Of a stretch of 64,000 nucleotides of DNA, positions 45,286-54,227 are shown piece by piece. Position 1 is the first letter of the stretch; each line of letters opens with the position of its first letter. The notes beneath the pieces are model-generated. The model was given only the letters and a program-made list of their open reading frames with translations, was not told where the DNA came from and searched no databases. The position numbers and the translations under genes were made by a program. Source of the stretch: Bacteroides neonati (lineage in GTDB: Bacteria; Bacteroidota; Bacteroidia; Bacteroidales; Bacteroidaceae); contig NZ_HG726028.1 in the NCBI RefSeq assembly GCF_000499785.1, positions 1-64,000 of the forward strand. The letters run 5' to 3'.

Positions 45286-47359
45286 TATATTCACCTACTT
45301 ATTACTTCTGGCGAATACTATTGCTATACCAACAACAGTATTTGCACAGAACACTTTTGACTATACGAAGGGGAAATCATTTCAAGAGATTCCTTCGCTC
45401 AAAATGACGAATACCATTGATCTGAGCCAACTTTCCACTCCTGTGTTTTATGAGAATGCCATACCTATCAATCAAACAACTCTCTCGTACCGAGTCCAGT
45501 TACCGAATCACATACGAGGTCTCTTTTTTAGTCGCGACTTCCGCCCGGGAGATCATCAGTGGCCCAATAATACAAACCGCTTGCTTCCATGGACATTTAA
45601 CAAACTGAAAGATATCGTACAAACAGATTATCCGGGCATCCCTTCAAATGGTGGGCCATCTCTGTTGGGTGATGCACTCTTACTCGAACTTACCGACGGA
45701 CGTTATTTGTTTACCAAAGTGCTGGCTGGAGAAAACAGCATCAGTTGGTTCCGGATCAATAATGATGGTACACTTACACTGTTTGTCTCTACCTTAGGCA
45801 AAGATGCACTTAGCAACCATACGCCTCTGCTCCTGTCAATGACAGATACTTCTGTTTACGGTGTTGTACAAAATGCCTACCGGAGTTTAATGGTCGATAA
45901 GAATATTTCAACAACAGCACCTCGAGAGGATAAAAAGTATTTTGATGCCTTCAATTATCTGGGATGGTGCACTTGGGAGCATTATCACTTCGATATTGAC
46001 GAGCAGAAAATAATAAGCGACATGGATGTTATTGAGAAATCGGGTATTCCGATACGGTACGTACTTATTGACGACGGTACCATTCAGTCGGACAAGAAGG
46101 AGCGACTAAGCAGTATGCAGCCTTTATCGAACTCCTTCCCCAATGGTTTTGCACGTATCATAGCCCGTAAAAATAAGGACAAGATTAAATGGATGGGATT
46201 ATGGCACAGCTTATCGGGTTATTGGCAGGGAATCTCTCCCGACAATACGTTACCGACAGCCATGCAGCATACTTTGTACGAACACAATGAAAGCATGTTG
46301 CCCGGACCTTCTACTGCTCACATACAGCAGTTTTACCGGCATTACGTACAGACACTCAAAAACTACGGATTCGATTTCATCAAGGTTGATAACCAATCTT
46401 TCACATTGCCGCTCTATATGGGAGGTACTCAAGTAATCCATCAGGCTAAAGCATGTAATCAGGCGTTGGAAGAGCAGACACACCGACAAAAGGTCGGATT
46501 AATGAATTGTATGGCTCAGAATATCTTGAATACAGATCATACCCGATACAGTTCTGTTGCCCGAGTCAGCATTGATTACAAGAAATACAATAAGGATATG
46601 GCTAAGTCGCACCTGTTTCAATCGTATGCAAACACCCTTTTACAGGGGCAGAGCATATGGCCCGATCACGATATGTTCCACTCTTCGGATAGTATCTGCG
46701 GTTCCCTGATGGCTCGTTCCAAAGCTATCTCGGGCGGACCGGTCTATTTATCAGATGCACCCGAAATGTTTGCTAAAGAAAATATCTTACCGTTGATAGA
46801 TACAGACGGAAAGTTATTTCGTCCGGTAGCACCGGCCGTTCCCACCCCCGAATCAATATTAATCAACCCGTTGATGGATGGCAAAGCTTATCGCGTATTT
46901 GCACCAACCGGCGACGAAGCAGTCGCACTGATTTGTTATAACCTAAATACATCAAACGCACATTCAACCGTATCAGCCACTATACACAAAGCCGATTATC
47001 TACTGCGGGAGGGGACGGAGAAGTCCATTCATCCCAAAGAAGACAGAGTGCTCTTGTTCGACTGGCAACAGCAAACAGCAGAAGAGTTGAAAACAGAGAA
47101 ACAGATCGAGCTGAATGGCTTCACAGACAGGTTATTCCACTTATGTCCCATACGCAATGGTTGGGCAGTGGTCGGATTACAAGACAAATACCTGTCACCG
47201 GCAACCGTAGAGATTCTCGCACGCAGCAATGACCGGTTAACTCTTCGAGTACTTTCGCCCGGTATATTAAGAGTATGGGTAGAGACCCTCGATAAGCAAG
47301 AGCTAAGAAGTATTCAAATACAGACTCCTCAAAAAATAACCATTTATAAAAACCGATAA
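45272..47359 (+). CDS. GH36-like glycoside hydrolase (raffinose synthase/alpha-galactosidase group)
   Basis: A secreted enzyme of the GH36/seed-imbibition-like group, probably releasing alpha-galactose. The 695-residue product has a signal peptide (about 1-25, TVFAQ), an N-terminal beta-supersandwich (about 30-220) and a TIM barrel. Barrel motifs are YLGWCTWEHYHFDIDEQKI, IRYVLIDDGTIQS, KWMGLWHSLSGYWQGI, FDFIKVDNQS (candidate nucleophile Asp373) and ISGGPVYLSDAPE (candidate acid region). A C-terminal beta domain (about 560-695) completes it. The second Met (45275) could also be the start. It overlaps GH29 by 14 bp; the sulfatase starts 11 bp downstream. The natural substrate is inferred. Confidence 0.85.
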   Translation: MMKNNIFTYLLLLANTIAIPTTVFAQNTFDYTKGKSFQEIPSLKMTNTIDLSQLSTPVFYENAIPINQTTLSYRVQLPNHIRGLFFSRDFRPGDHQWPNNTNRLLPWTFNKLKDIVQTDYPGIPSNGGPSLLGDALLLELTDGRYLFTKVLAGENSISWFRINNDGTLTLFVSTLGKDALSNHTPLLLSMTDTSVYGVVQNAYRSLMVDKNISTTAPREDKKYFDAFNYLGWCTWEHYHFDIDEQKIISDMDVIEKSGIPIRYVLIDDGTIQSDKKERLSSMQPLSNSFPNGFARIIARKNKDKIKWMGLWHSLSGYWQGISPDNTLPTAMQHTLYEHNESMLPGPSTAHIQQFYRHYVQTLKNYGFDFIKVDNQSFTLPLYMGGTQVIHQAKACNQALEEQTHRQKVGLMNCMAQNILNTDHTRYSSVARVSIDYKKYNKDMAKSHLFQSYANTLLQGQSIWPDHDMFHSSDSICGSLMARSKAISGGPVYLSDAPEMFAKENILPLIDTDGKLFRPVAPAVPTPESILINPLMDGKAYRVFAPTGDEAVALICYNLNTSNAHSTVSATIHKADYLLREGTEKSIHPKEDRVLLFDWQQQTAEELKTEKQIELNGFTDRLFHLCPIRNGWAVVGLQDKYLSPATVEILARSNDRLTLRVLSPGILRVWVETLDKQELRSIQIQTPQKITIYKNR

Positions 47360-47370
47360 CATACACTCTA

Positions 47371-48996
47371 ATGAATACAGACAGATGGCTTACCATCGCA
47401 CTTGCACCATTGGCCATAACCCAGATGCAGGCGCAAGATAAAGTTCAACCCGAGCGAACAGATAAACGTCCTAACATCATCCTCTTCATGGTCGATGACA
47501 TGGGTTGGCAAGACACTTCACTCCCTTTCTGGACACAGAAAACCCGCTTTAACGAACTGTACGAAACACCCAATATGGAACGCCTTGCCCGGCAGGGAAT
47601 GATGTTTACACAAGCTTATGCCTCCAGTATCAGTTCGCCTACCCGTTGCAGTTTGTTAACAGGAACAAATGTAGCCCGTCATCGGGTTACCAACTGGACT
47701 TTAAAAAAGGGGGAGACGACCGATATGAAAAGCGATATACTCGAACTACCCGAGTGGAATTACAATGGTATTTGTCAGGTTAAGGGTATTCCGAACACCT
47801 ACTACGCCACCTCTTTTGTACAATTACTCAAAGACAGCGGATACCATACCATCCATTGTGGTAAGGCCCATTTTGGTGCACTTGATACACCGGGCGAAAG
47901 TCCCCTTCATCTGGGCTTCGAAGTCAATATTACCGGACATGCTGCAGGTGGGTTAGCCAGTTATCTGGGTGAACAGAATTACGGACACACCAAGGATGGT
48001 AAAGCAACCTCTCTGATGTCTATTCCGGGATTGGAGAAATACTGGGGCACCTCTACGTTTGCTACCGAGGCCTTGACAATCGAAGCCATCAAAGCACTCG
48101 ATCATGCCAAACAATTGCAACAGCCCTTTTACCTGTATATGTCGCACTATGCCGTCCACATCCCTATCGATAAGGATATGCGTTTCTATGATAAATACAA
48201 AAAGAAAGGAATGCCCGATCACGAAGCAGCCTATGCGGCACTAATTGAGGGCATGGATAAAAGCTTGGGCGATTTACTCGACTGGGTCGATAAAAACGGA
48301 GAAGCCGATAACACAATCGTTTTATTTATGAGCGATAACGGAGGCTTCTCAAGCGATTCATCCATACGTGATGGTGAAATACATACCCAAAACGCTCCTC
48401 TAAGAAGCGGTAAAGGTTCGGCATATGAAGGAGGTATACGCGAACCGATGATTGTCCGTTGGCCGGGAGTAGTAAAACCGGATACCAAGTGCGACAGCTA
48501 TTTGGAGATAGAAGACTTCTACCCTACCCTACTTGAAATGGCACAAGTAAAGAAGTACAAAACCGTACAACCGATTGACGGTATCAGCTTCATGCCACTA
48601 CTAACTCAGTCGGGAGACCCTTCTAAGAAACGTAACCTCTACTGGAATTGCCCGAATATATGGGGCAACAAAGGCCCCGGTATCGGTCCCACTTGTACCA
48701 TACGCAGTGGAGATTGGAAACTGATTTATTTCTACGAAAGCGGGCGGAAAGAGCTCTATAATATTCCTACTGACATTGGCGAAAAGAACGATCTGTCTGC
48801 AACACATCCCGACATAACGAAGCGCCTCTCAAAGGAATTGGGAAAGTATCTGCGGAAGGTAGACGGGCAGCGCCCCTCATTTAAAGCAACAGGTAAGCCG
48901 TGTCCTTGGCCCGACGAATCGACACAAATTCAACCGCTAGTACAACAGACAACATTGTCCGACAAGATAATACCCATCAATACTATCCCTTTTTAA
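47371..48996 (+). CDS. Serine-type sulfatase (S1 family)
   Basis: Removes sulfate esters from glycans in the periplasm or at the surface. The 541-residue product has a signal peptide (about 1-21, QMQAQ). The N-terminal metal site is NIILFMVDDMGWQD; the maturation motif SSPTRCSLLTG has Ser88 as the residue converted to formylglycine by an anaerobic maturase (anSME), encoded elsewhere. Further sulfatase motifs are HCGKAHFG and IVLFMSDNGG. The C-terminal subdomain has GDWKLIYFYESGRKELYNI. It is the last gene of PUL2. The intact catalytic set contrasts with the sulfatase remnant at 26370-26732. Confidence 0.95.
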   Translation: MNTDRWLTIALAPLAITQMQAQDKVQPERTDKRPNIILFMVDDMGWQDTSLPFWTQKTRFNELYETPNMERLARQGMMFTQAYASSISSPTRCSLLTGTNVARHRVTNWTLKKGETTDMKSDILELPEWNYNGICQVKGIPNTYYATSFVQLLKDSGYHTIHCGKAHFGALDTPGESPLHLGFEVNITGHAAGGLASYLGEQNYGHTKDGKATSLMSIPGLEKYWGTSTFATEALTIEAIKALDHAKQLQQPFYLYMSHYAVHIPIDKDMRFYDKYKKKGMPDHEAAYAALIEGMDKSLGDLLDWVDKNGEADNTIVLFMSDNGGFSSDSSIRDGEIHTQNAPLRSGKGSAYEGGIREPMIVRWPGVVKPDTKCDSYLEIEDFYPTLLEMAQVKKYKTVQPIDGISFMPLLTQSGDPSKKRNLYWNCPNIWGNKGPGIGPTCTIRSGDWKLIYFYESGRKELYNIPTDIGEKNDLSATHPDITKRLSKELGKYLRKVDGQRPSFKATGKPCPWPDESTQIQPLVQQTTLSDKIIPINTIPF

Positions 48997-49040
48997 AACA
49001 ACTCCAATGGACAAAACATCCTTTTTATAACTTCTCCGAC

Positions 49041-49115
49041 AATAACGATGATTCATCGATTTGCTTAGCCCACTTGTATGAAGTGTCATTAGCAAATCGA
49101 TGAATCATCATTATT
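49041..49115. terminator. Large two-way terminator hairpin between sulfatase and mrp
   Basis: GATGATTCATCGATTTGC (49047-49064) pairs perfectly with GCAAATCGATGAATCATC (49092-49109). With one mismatch the stem extends into AATAA/TTATT. It separates convergent genes, as expected for a shared terminator, though neither side has a strong T-run. Confidence 0.75.
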
Positions 49116-49130
49116 ATTGGAAAAGGTTTA

Positions 49131-50237
49131 CTATTTATGCATCTCTACTATTTGAGTAGGAGCCATTTCTACGTTGCGGCGATCTACCTGACGAACCACA
49201 GCCGCAGCCAATGATAAGAATGCACGACCTGTAATGGAGTCTTCATTCAAAGCCACAGGTGTTCCGTTGTCTCCACCTTCGCAAATACTCTGTACAATCG
49301 GAATTTGCCCCAGTAAGGGAACATTCATATCTTCGGCCAGTTTCTTTGCACCTTCACGACCGAAAATGTAGTACTTATTCTCGGGCAATTCGGCCGGAGT
49401 GAACCAAGCCATATTTTCCACCAGACCAAGAATGGGTACATTTACTTTCTCATTGGTAAACATATTAATGCCTTTCCGGGCATCGGCCAACGCCACTTCT
49501 TGCGGAGTACTTACCACAATGGCACCGGTCATAGCCAAGGTTTGTACCACCGTTAAGTGGATATCGCTTGTGCCGGGAGGAAGATCGATCAGGAAATAAT
49601 CAAGATCACCCCAAAGAGCATCTCCGATAAGCTGCTTCAAGGCATTACTTGCCATACCACCTCGCCACAATGTAGCTTGATCGGGATCGACGAAGAAGCC
49701 GATAGACAATAATTTAACACCGTATTTCTCAACCGGAATAATCATATCGCGTCCATCTACATGTTCGGAATGCGGACGGGCATCTTCTACCTGAAACATC
49801 TTAGGCATTGAAGGGCCAAAAATATCGGCATCGAGCAAACCCACTTTATAACCAAGTTTGGCCAAAGATACAGCTAAGTTGGCCGATACGGTAGATTTAC
49901 CTACACCTCCTTTGCCGGAAGAGATACCGATGATATTTTTCACCTGTGGCAGCAGTTTGCCCACTTTAGGACGTGCTGTTTGTACGGTAACCACGCTGAT
50001 ATTGCCGGCTATCTCCACTTCTTTACTTACATAAGTTAGAATAGCGGCTTCGGCCGATTTGATAACCGACTTCATAAACGGATCGGTTGGCTTCTCAAAA
50101 ATAAGAGAGAAGGAAACTTTCATTCCCTCGATACGAATATTATCGTCGACCATACCTGATTCTACCAGATTCTTTCCGGTACCAGGATAACGCACTGTTG
50201 CCAATGCATCGAGTATTTGTTTTGGATATAAAGTCAT
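49131..50237 (-). CDS. mrp: Mrp/ApbC-type ATP-binding iron-sulfur carrier protein
   Basis: A cytoplasmic P-loop protein that carries and inserts Fe-S clusters. The 368-residue product has an N-terminal MIP18/DUF59 domain (about 4-80, LYPKQILDALATVRYPGTGKNLV), then a deviant Walker A (GISSGKGGVGKST, about 104-116), LLDADIFGPSMPKMF, LIDLPPGTSDIHLT and VSTPQEVALADARKGINMF. The frame extends 22 codons upstream, but ATG 50237 is one base after the trmB stop and gives the usual MTLYPKQ start. Family members often carry a C-terminal CxxC; here no clear CxxC is seen after residue 250, and SICEGGD offers one cysteine only. Confidence 0.93.
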   Translation of the reverse strand: MTLYPKQILDALATVRYPGTGKNLVESGMVDDNIRIEGMKVSFSLIFEKPTDPFMKSVIKSAEAAILTYVSKEVEIAGNISVVTVQTARPKVGKLLPQVKNIIGISSGKGGVGKSTVSANLAVSLAKLGYKVGLLDADIFGPSMPKMFQVEDARPHSEHVDGRDMIIPVEKYGVKLLSIGFFVDPDQATLWRGGMASNALKQLIGDALWGDLDYFLIDLPPGTSDIHLTVVQTLAMTGAIVVSTPQEVALADARKGINMFTNEKVNVPILGLVENMAWFTPAELPENKYYIFGREGAKKLAEDMNVPLLGQIPIVQSICEGGDNGTPVALNEDSITGRAFLSLAAAVVRQVDRRNVEMAPTQIVEMHK

Positions 50238-50238
50238 T

Positions 50239-50997
50239 TTATTTACTGGTTTGTGATCCGCTTCGTTTGCTACGGTTATAGCTACGATACGAATCGAGTT
50301 CAATTTCTACATCGGGTTCGTGCAACTCGCCTTGTTGGGGAAGCAAGAACTTAAGATACTTAATACTTAAACCACGATCGAGCCATTGTTGTTCATAATA
50401 GGTTTTGATTCCTAAAATATCATCAACCAGATCGGAGTGATACAAGTCTTCGGTAATAAACTCAACTGGAAGCTTATTGGTTTCGACCATATAACGAGTA
50501 TAGGTAAACATGAAGTTACTATCCGTTTTGAGGTGTACAATGCCGTCAGGTTTGAGGAAACGACGATAGCGATTCATGAAATAAGTCGAGGTCAGACGCT
50601 TCGTGGCTTTCTTCATCTGCGGGTCTGAAAAGGTGAGCCATATTTCACTGACTTCGCCTTCGGCAAAGAAGCGATCAATGATCTCAATGTTTGTCCGTAA
50701 AAAAGCAACATTGGTCATACCCGCTTCAAGAGCCTCGGTAGCTCCGGTCCACATACGTGAACCTTTGATATCGACAGCTATAAAATTCTTGTCGGGAAAC
50801 ATACGTCCCAGCCCCACTGTATATTCGCCGCGTCCGCAACCCAGTTCTAACACAATCGGATGATCGTTCTTAAAGAACGTTTCATTCCACTTGCCCTTCA
50901 TCTCAAAAGGCACATTGTCCGCTGCGGAGTAAGGATACTCAAACACGTGCGGATAACTTGCCATATCGGCAAACTTCTCTAATTTATTTTTTCCCAT
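50239..50997 (-). CDS. trmB: tRNA (guanine-N7-)-methyltransferase
   Basis: Methylates G46 in the variable loop of tRNA using S-adenosylmethionine. The 252-residue product has the SAM motif VLELGCGRGEYTVGLG, followed by NFIAVDIKGSRMW, NVAFLRTNIEIID and the family signature IWLTFSDPQMKKATKRLTSTYF, with HLKTDSNFMF behind it. The ATG at 50997 (MGKNKLEKFADM) is chosen; a TTG at 51006 would add three residues. A strong terminator hairpin ends only 13 bp upstream. The mrp start is one base past the stop, so the two genes form a pair. Confidence 0.95.
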   Translation of the reverse strand: MGKNKLEKFADMASYPHVFEYPYSAADNVPFEMKGKWNETFFKNDHPIVLELGCGRGEYTVGLGRMFPDKNFIAVDIKGSRMWTGATEALEAGMTNVAFLRTNIEIIDRFFAEGEVSEIWLTFSDPQMKKATKRLTSTYFMNRYRRFLKPDGIVHLKTDSNFMFTYTRYMVETNKLPVEFITEDLYHSDLVDDILGIKTYYEQQWLDRGLSIKYLKFLLPQQGELHEPDVEIELDSYRSYNRSKRSGSQTSK

Positions 50998-51009
50998 AAA
51001 ACTCAAAAA

Positions 51010-51030
51010 AGCCCGTATGTATCACGGGCT
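51010..51030 (-). terminator. Rho-independent terminator directly upstream of trmB
   Basis: AGCCCGT/ACGGGCT stem with a 7-nt loop, followed on the minus strand by TTTTTTGAG. It ends the DUF975-type gene transcript but lies 13 bp before the trmB ATG, leaving no room for a separate promoter after it. Confidence 0.75.
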
Positions 51031-51065
51031 CCTTTTTTCTTTAGTAATTGATTAACTTTATTTCA

Positions 51066-51656
51066 TTATACGACAGTCTGGAGATTACTCTTAAGATCTT
51101 CGTAAAAAGCAGCACGTGATGTACTTACATAAGGTCTCAACCAGAACATACCAATACCGCAAGTCAGTATACTTAATAAGACCCAACCGATAAAACTAAG
51201 ATCAAGCAGAAATAGTTTCATCTTGTTGCCCGACATCAGTCTCATACTCTGATCGATGGCAGCCTCATATCTTAATTCGGGCTGATCGAGCAAAATATAA
51301 TGAGTCATTGCATAAGAGTAATACTTAATTATACCGGGAACAACCAATAGTAATGACCACAAGAAAGTGTAAACAGCTTGTAGCAGAACCGTTCCCAAGA
51401 TACGACCATAGTCATTGAAGCCATCGAACAAAGAACCGATATTTAACTCTTCGCCCCGATACCTTTTCAAGAAAAGTATTGAAAAGCCATATTTGACCGG
51501 CAACAATAAAATGCACACAATAGGACCAACAAATGGAACAGCAGCAGGCACACCTAAAACTGCCGAAAAGACCAAAGCCGCCAAAGCCGCCATCACCCAT
51601 TGCCCAGACAGCGCATTCCGCGCCTCTAAACGTAACGTTGAATTTTCCTTAAGCAT
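51066..51656 (-). CDS. DUF975-type integral membrane protein
   Basis: A 196-residue inner-membrane protein with five or six membrane segments. LRLEARNALSGQWVMAALAALVFSAVLG at the start, FLKRYRGEELNIGSLFDGFNDYGRILGTVLL in the middle and IKYYSYAMTHYILLDQPELRYEAAIDQSMRLMSGNKMKLFLLDLSFIGWVLLSILTCGIGMFWLRPY are typical of the DUF975 family. Function unknown. It lies 28 bp after ilvE and is probably transcribed from the ilvE promoter, ending at the hairpin 51010-51030. Confidence 0.85.
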   Translation of the reverse strand: MLKENSTLRLEARNALSGQWVMAALAALVFSAVLGVPAAVPFVGPIVCILLLPVKYGFSILFLKRYRGEELNIGSLFDGFNDYGRILGTVLLQAVYTFLWSLLLVVPGIIKYYSYAMTHYILLDQPELRYEAAIDQSMRLMSGNKMKLFLLDLSFIGWVLLSILTCGIGMFWLRPYVSTSRAAFYEDLKSNLQTVV

Positions 51657-51684
51657 ATCAATAAGTATTGGTTATTGTCTAAAT

Positions 51685-52704
51685 TCATTCTACAAACGTA
51701 ATCCAACCATGCATATCGGGCTCTTCGCCATACTGAATACCACGAAGTTTATTATAAAGCTTGGTGCAGACAGGTCCCGGTTTACCATCTTTGGCAATGA
51801 TATAAGACTTGTCTTTCTCCAAGTCGTCAATACGCTCGATGGGGCTAATTACAGCCGCTGTACCACAAGCTCCGGCTTCCTCGAAGGTGCTCAGCTCCTC
51901 TTCGGCAATGGGGCGACGCTCTACTGTCATTCCCATATCTTCGGCCAACTGCATCAAACTCTTATTCGTGATAGAGGGCAGAATAGAGCTCGACTTCGGA
52001 GTGATGTACGTATTATCTTTGATACCGAAGAAGTTGGCAGCACCACACTCATCGATAAATTTCTTTTCTTTAGCATCGAGATAGAACTCGGCAGCATATC
52101 CCAAATCATGGGCTTTCTTGCTGGCACGCAAACTGGCTGCATAGTTACCTCCCACTTTGAAAGTACCGGTTCCATGAGGAGCAGCACGATCAAACTCACG
52201 AATAATAACATAAGGATTCGTAGAGAATCCGCCTTTAAAGTAAGGGCCTACAGGTGTTACAAACACGACAAACATATATTCATCGGCCGGACGAACGCCT
52301 ACTTGAGCACCGGTACCAATCAATAACGGACGGATGTAAAGGGATGCACCTGTTCCGTAGGGCGGAATGAAACGTTCGTTCAGTTTCACTACCTTAAGAA
52401 TCGCTTCCTTGAAACGTTCGGTTGGCAGTTCGGCCATCATGATACCCTGACAAGTCGATTGCAAACGTGCAGCATTCTCTTCCAAACGGAAGATACGCAC
52501 TTTGCCATCTACACCGCGAAAGGCTTTCAAGCCTTCGAAAGCTTCCTGTCCATAATGCAGACAAGTGGCTGCCATGTGCATATTCAAATGCTCGTCGCTG
52601 CTCACTTCAAGCTCACCCCAGGCATTGTTACGAAAATTGATTCTCACATTGTAATCTGTCTTCATATATCCGAACGACAAATTGGCCCAATCTATTTCTT
52701 GCAT
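51685..52704 (-). CDS. ilvE: Branched-chain amino acid aminotransferase
   Basis: A PLP-dependent fold-type IV enzyme for the last step of valine, leucine and isoleucine synthesis. The 339-residue product shows HYGQEAFEGLKAFRG (substrate loop), RLQSTCQGIMM, SLYIRPLLIGTGAQVGVRPA, the lysine-containing stretch GGNYAASLRASKKAHDLGYAAEFYLD, and ECGAANFFGIKDNTYITPKSSSILPSITN with the phosphate-binding loop GACGTAAVISPIERI later. The length is normal for the larger bacterial form. Its own promoter lies at 52744-52751. Confidence 0.96.
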   Translation of the reverse strand: MQEIDWANLSFGYMKTDYNVRINFRNNAWGELEVSSDEHLNMHMAATCLHYGQEAFEGLKAFRGVDGKVRIFRLEENAARLQSTCQGIMMAELPTERFKEAILKVVKLNERFIPPYGTGASLYIRPLLIGTGAQVGVRPADEYMFVVFVTPVGPYFKGGFSTNPYVIIREFDRAAPHGTGTFKVGGNYAASLRASKKAHDLGYAAEFYLDAKEKKFIDECGAANFFGIKDNTYITPKSSSILPSITNKSLMQLAEDMGMTVERRPIAEEELSTFEEAGACGTAAVISPIERIDDLEKDKSYIIAKDGKPGPVCTKLYNKLRGIQYGEEPDMHGWITFVE

Positions 52705-52743
52705 GTTATTATGTATTAGTTATTTCATCTTCTGTTTAAGCAA

Positions 52744-52751
52744 CAAAAATA
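52744..52751 (-). promoter_or_regulatory. ilvE -7 box
   Basis: TATTTTTG on the minus strand, exact TAnnTTTG, 39 bp before the ilvE ATG and just after the xseB stop codon; -33 not recognisable. Confidence 0.45.
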
Positions 52752-52755
52752 ACTT

Positions 52756-52965
52756 TTATTCTTCAGACTTCCTCTTTTCTTGCAGTAATTTTTCAATTTC
52801 CACATCGGCTTTCGTCAATTTCTTCTTGCAAAAAGCAATAATCTCATTGGCTTCTTTTATTTTCTCTCCCAATGCATCTATCTCTAACTCATTGGCATCT
52901 ATCTGGCGGACAATCTTCTCCAAGCGTTCCATCGCCTGAGAATATGTTTCTTTTTTTACTGGCAT
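52756..52965 (-). CDS. xseB: Exodeoxyribonuclease VII small subunit
   Basis: The 69-residue product binds the large subunit to form exonuclease VII, which degrades single-stranded DNA. YSQAMERLEKIVRQIDANELEIDALGEKIKEANEIIAFCKKKL is the family's two-helix core. It lies 11 bp downstream of xseA in the same direction. Confidence 0.93.
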   Translation of the reverse strand: MPVKKETYSQAMERLEKIVRQIDANELEIDALGEKIKEANEIIAFCKKKLTKADVEIEKLLQEKRKSEE

Positions 52966-52976
52966 ATATTTAGTTT

Positions 52977-54227
52977 CTATTTTAACGGTTTATGATTGAT
53001 TATAGAAGTAACCTCTCCTTTATACAGGCGGGTAGTCAACTCATCGCCCGCTCGTAGTTGAGAGCTATCGGTAACTACTTTGCCTTCTTTGAGCGTGATA
53101 CTGTATCCTCTACTCAGTAGTTTATCGGGCGAAGCATCGGAAACACGTTGCTGAAGAAGTTCGAGCCGGTGTTTTTGATGCGAAAGCAGCGTTATAGATG
53201 CACGCTTCAACTCTTTGCCTACCGTAAGCAAAGCATAGTGGGCATCACTTAAACACAGCCCGACCGAAGAAGAGATACGAGACTGACTCGTAGATAATTT
53301 ACGACGTTCGAGCTCCAAACGAGCCAACGTACGCTGCTCCAATTGTGTAGCTAAGTCGGCTAAGCGAACGGCCGTTTCGTGCATCAGATTAATCAGCAGT
53401 TCGGCAGCAGCCGTAGGCGTTTTTACGCGTGTGTGCGCTACGGAGTCGAGCACTGTTTCGTCACGTTCGTGTCCGATACCCGTAATAATAGGTAGAGGAA
53501 ATTGTGCACAAGAGGCGGCCAGCAGATAGGTATCAAAACCAGACAAATCGGAGGTTGCTCCTCCCCCACGAATAATAACAACCATATCAAAATCGGCTAT
53601 CCGGGCATTGATGCGATCGAGGGCAGCGAGAACGGATTCCTCGACTTGACTGCCCTGCATCAGTGCCGGAAACAGTTCGGTATAAAAGAAAAATCGATAC
53701 GGGTTGTTTTGTAACTGATGACAAAAATCACCGTACCCGGCAGCAGTAGCCGATGAGATGACGGCAATACGCTGCGGCAGTTCGGGTAGTTCCAACTCCT
53801 TATTCAAGGTAAGTACACCTTCTTGGGCCAGTTGCAACAAAATCTCTCGACGGCGACGAGCCATATCACCCAGCGTATAAGTAGGATCGATGTCTTGTAC
53901 GGTCAGGCTATAGCCATATAGTTCGTGGAACTGAACGGTTACTTTGATCAGCACTTTGATACCCGATGTGAAAAGTTGTCCGGTAGCCTCCTCAAAGTAA
54001 GGTTTCAGCAATCGGTACACATTGTTCCATATATTGCCACGAGCTTTCGCAATCAGGTTGTTGCTACGCGGATCTTTTTGGATGAGTTCTAGGTAACAAT
54101 GCCCGGTTGCATTCGAACGGACATCGCTCAGCTCCGCCTGCACCCAATATTCATCGGGTAGGCATTGTTCCAAGCTTCGCTTGACCAACGCATTAAGTTC
54201 CAGCAGAGAAAACGGGTGTTGATTCAT
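52977..54227 (-). CDS. xseA: Exodeoxyribonuclease VII large subunit
   Basis: Catalytic subunit of exonuclease VII. The product (416 residues from ATG 54227) has an N-terminal OB-fold (FSLLELNALVKRSLEQCLPDEYWVQAELSDV, ATGHCYLELIQKD). The catalytic region carries PQRIAVISSATAAGYGDF, IIRGGGATSDLSGFD and ITGIGHERDETVLDSVAHTRVKTPTAAAELL. A coiled coil and a C-terminal SPDKLLSRGYSITLKEGKVV segment follow. The start at 54227 overlaps the stop of the protease gene upstream by 4 bp (ATGA), which favours it over the ATG at 54251. Confidence 0.95.
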   Translation of the reverse strand: MNQHPFSLLELNALVKRSLEQCLPDEYWVQAELSDVRSNATGHCYLELIQKDPRSNNLIAKARGNIWNNVYRLLKPYFEEATGQLFTSGIKVLIKVTVQFHELYGYSLTVQDIDPTYTLGDMARRRREILLQLAQEGVLTLNKELELPELPQRIAVISSATAAGYGDFCHQLQNNPYRFFFYTELFPALMQGSQVEESVLAALDRINARIADFDMVVIIRGGGATSDLSGFDTYLLAASCAQFPLPIITGIGHERDETVLDSVAHTRVKTPTAAAELLINLMHETAVRLADLATQLEQRTLARLELERRKLSTSQSRISSSVGLCLSDAHYALLTVGKELKRASITLLSHQKHRLELLQQRVSDASPDKLLSRGYSITLKEGKVVTDSSQLRAGDELTTRLYKGEVTSIINHKPLK

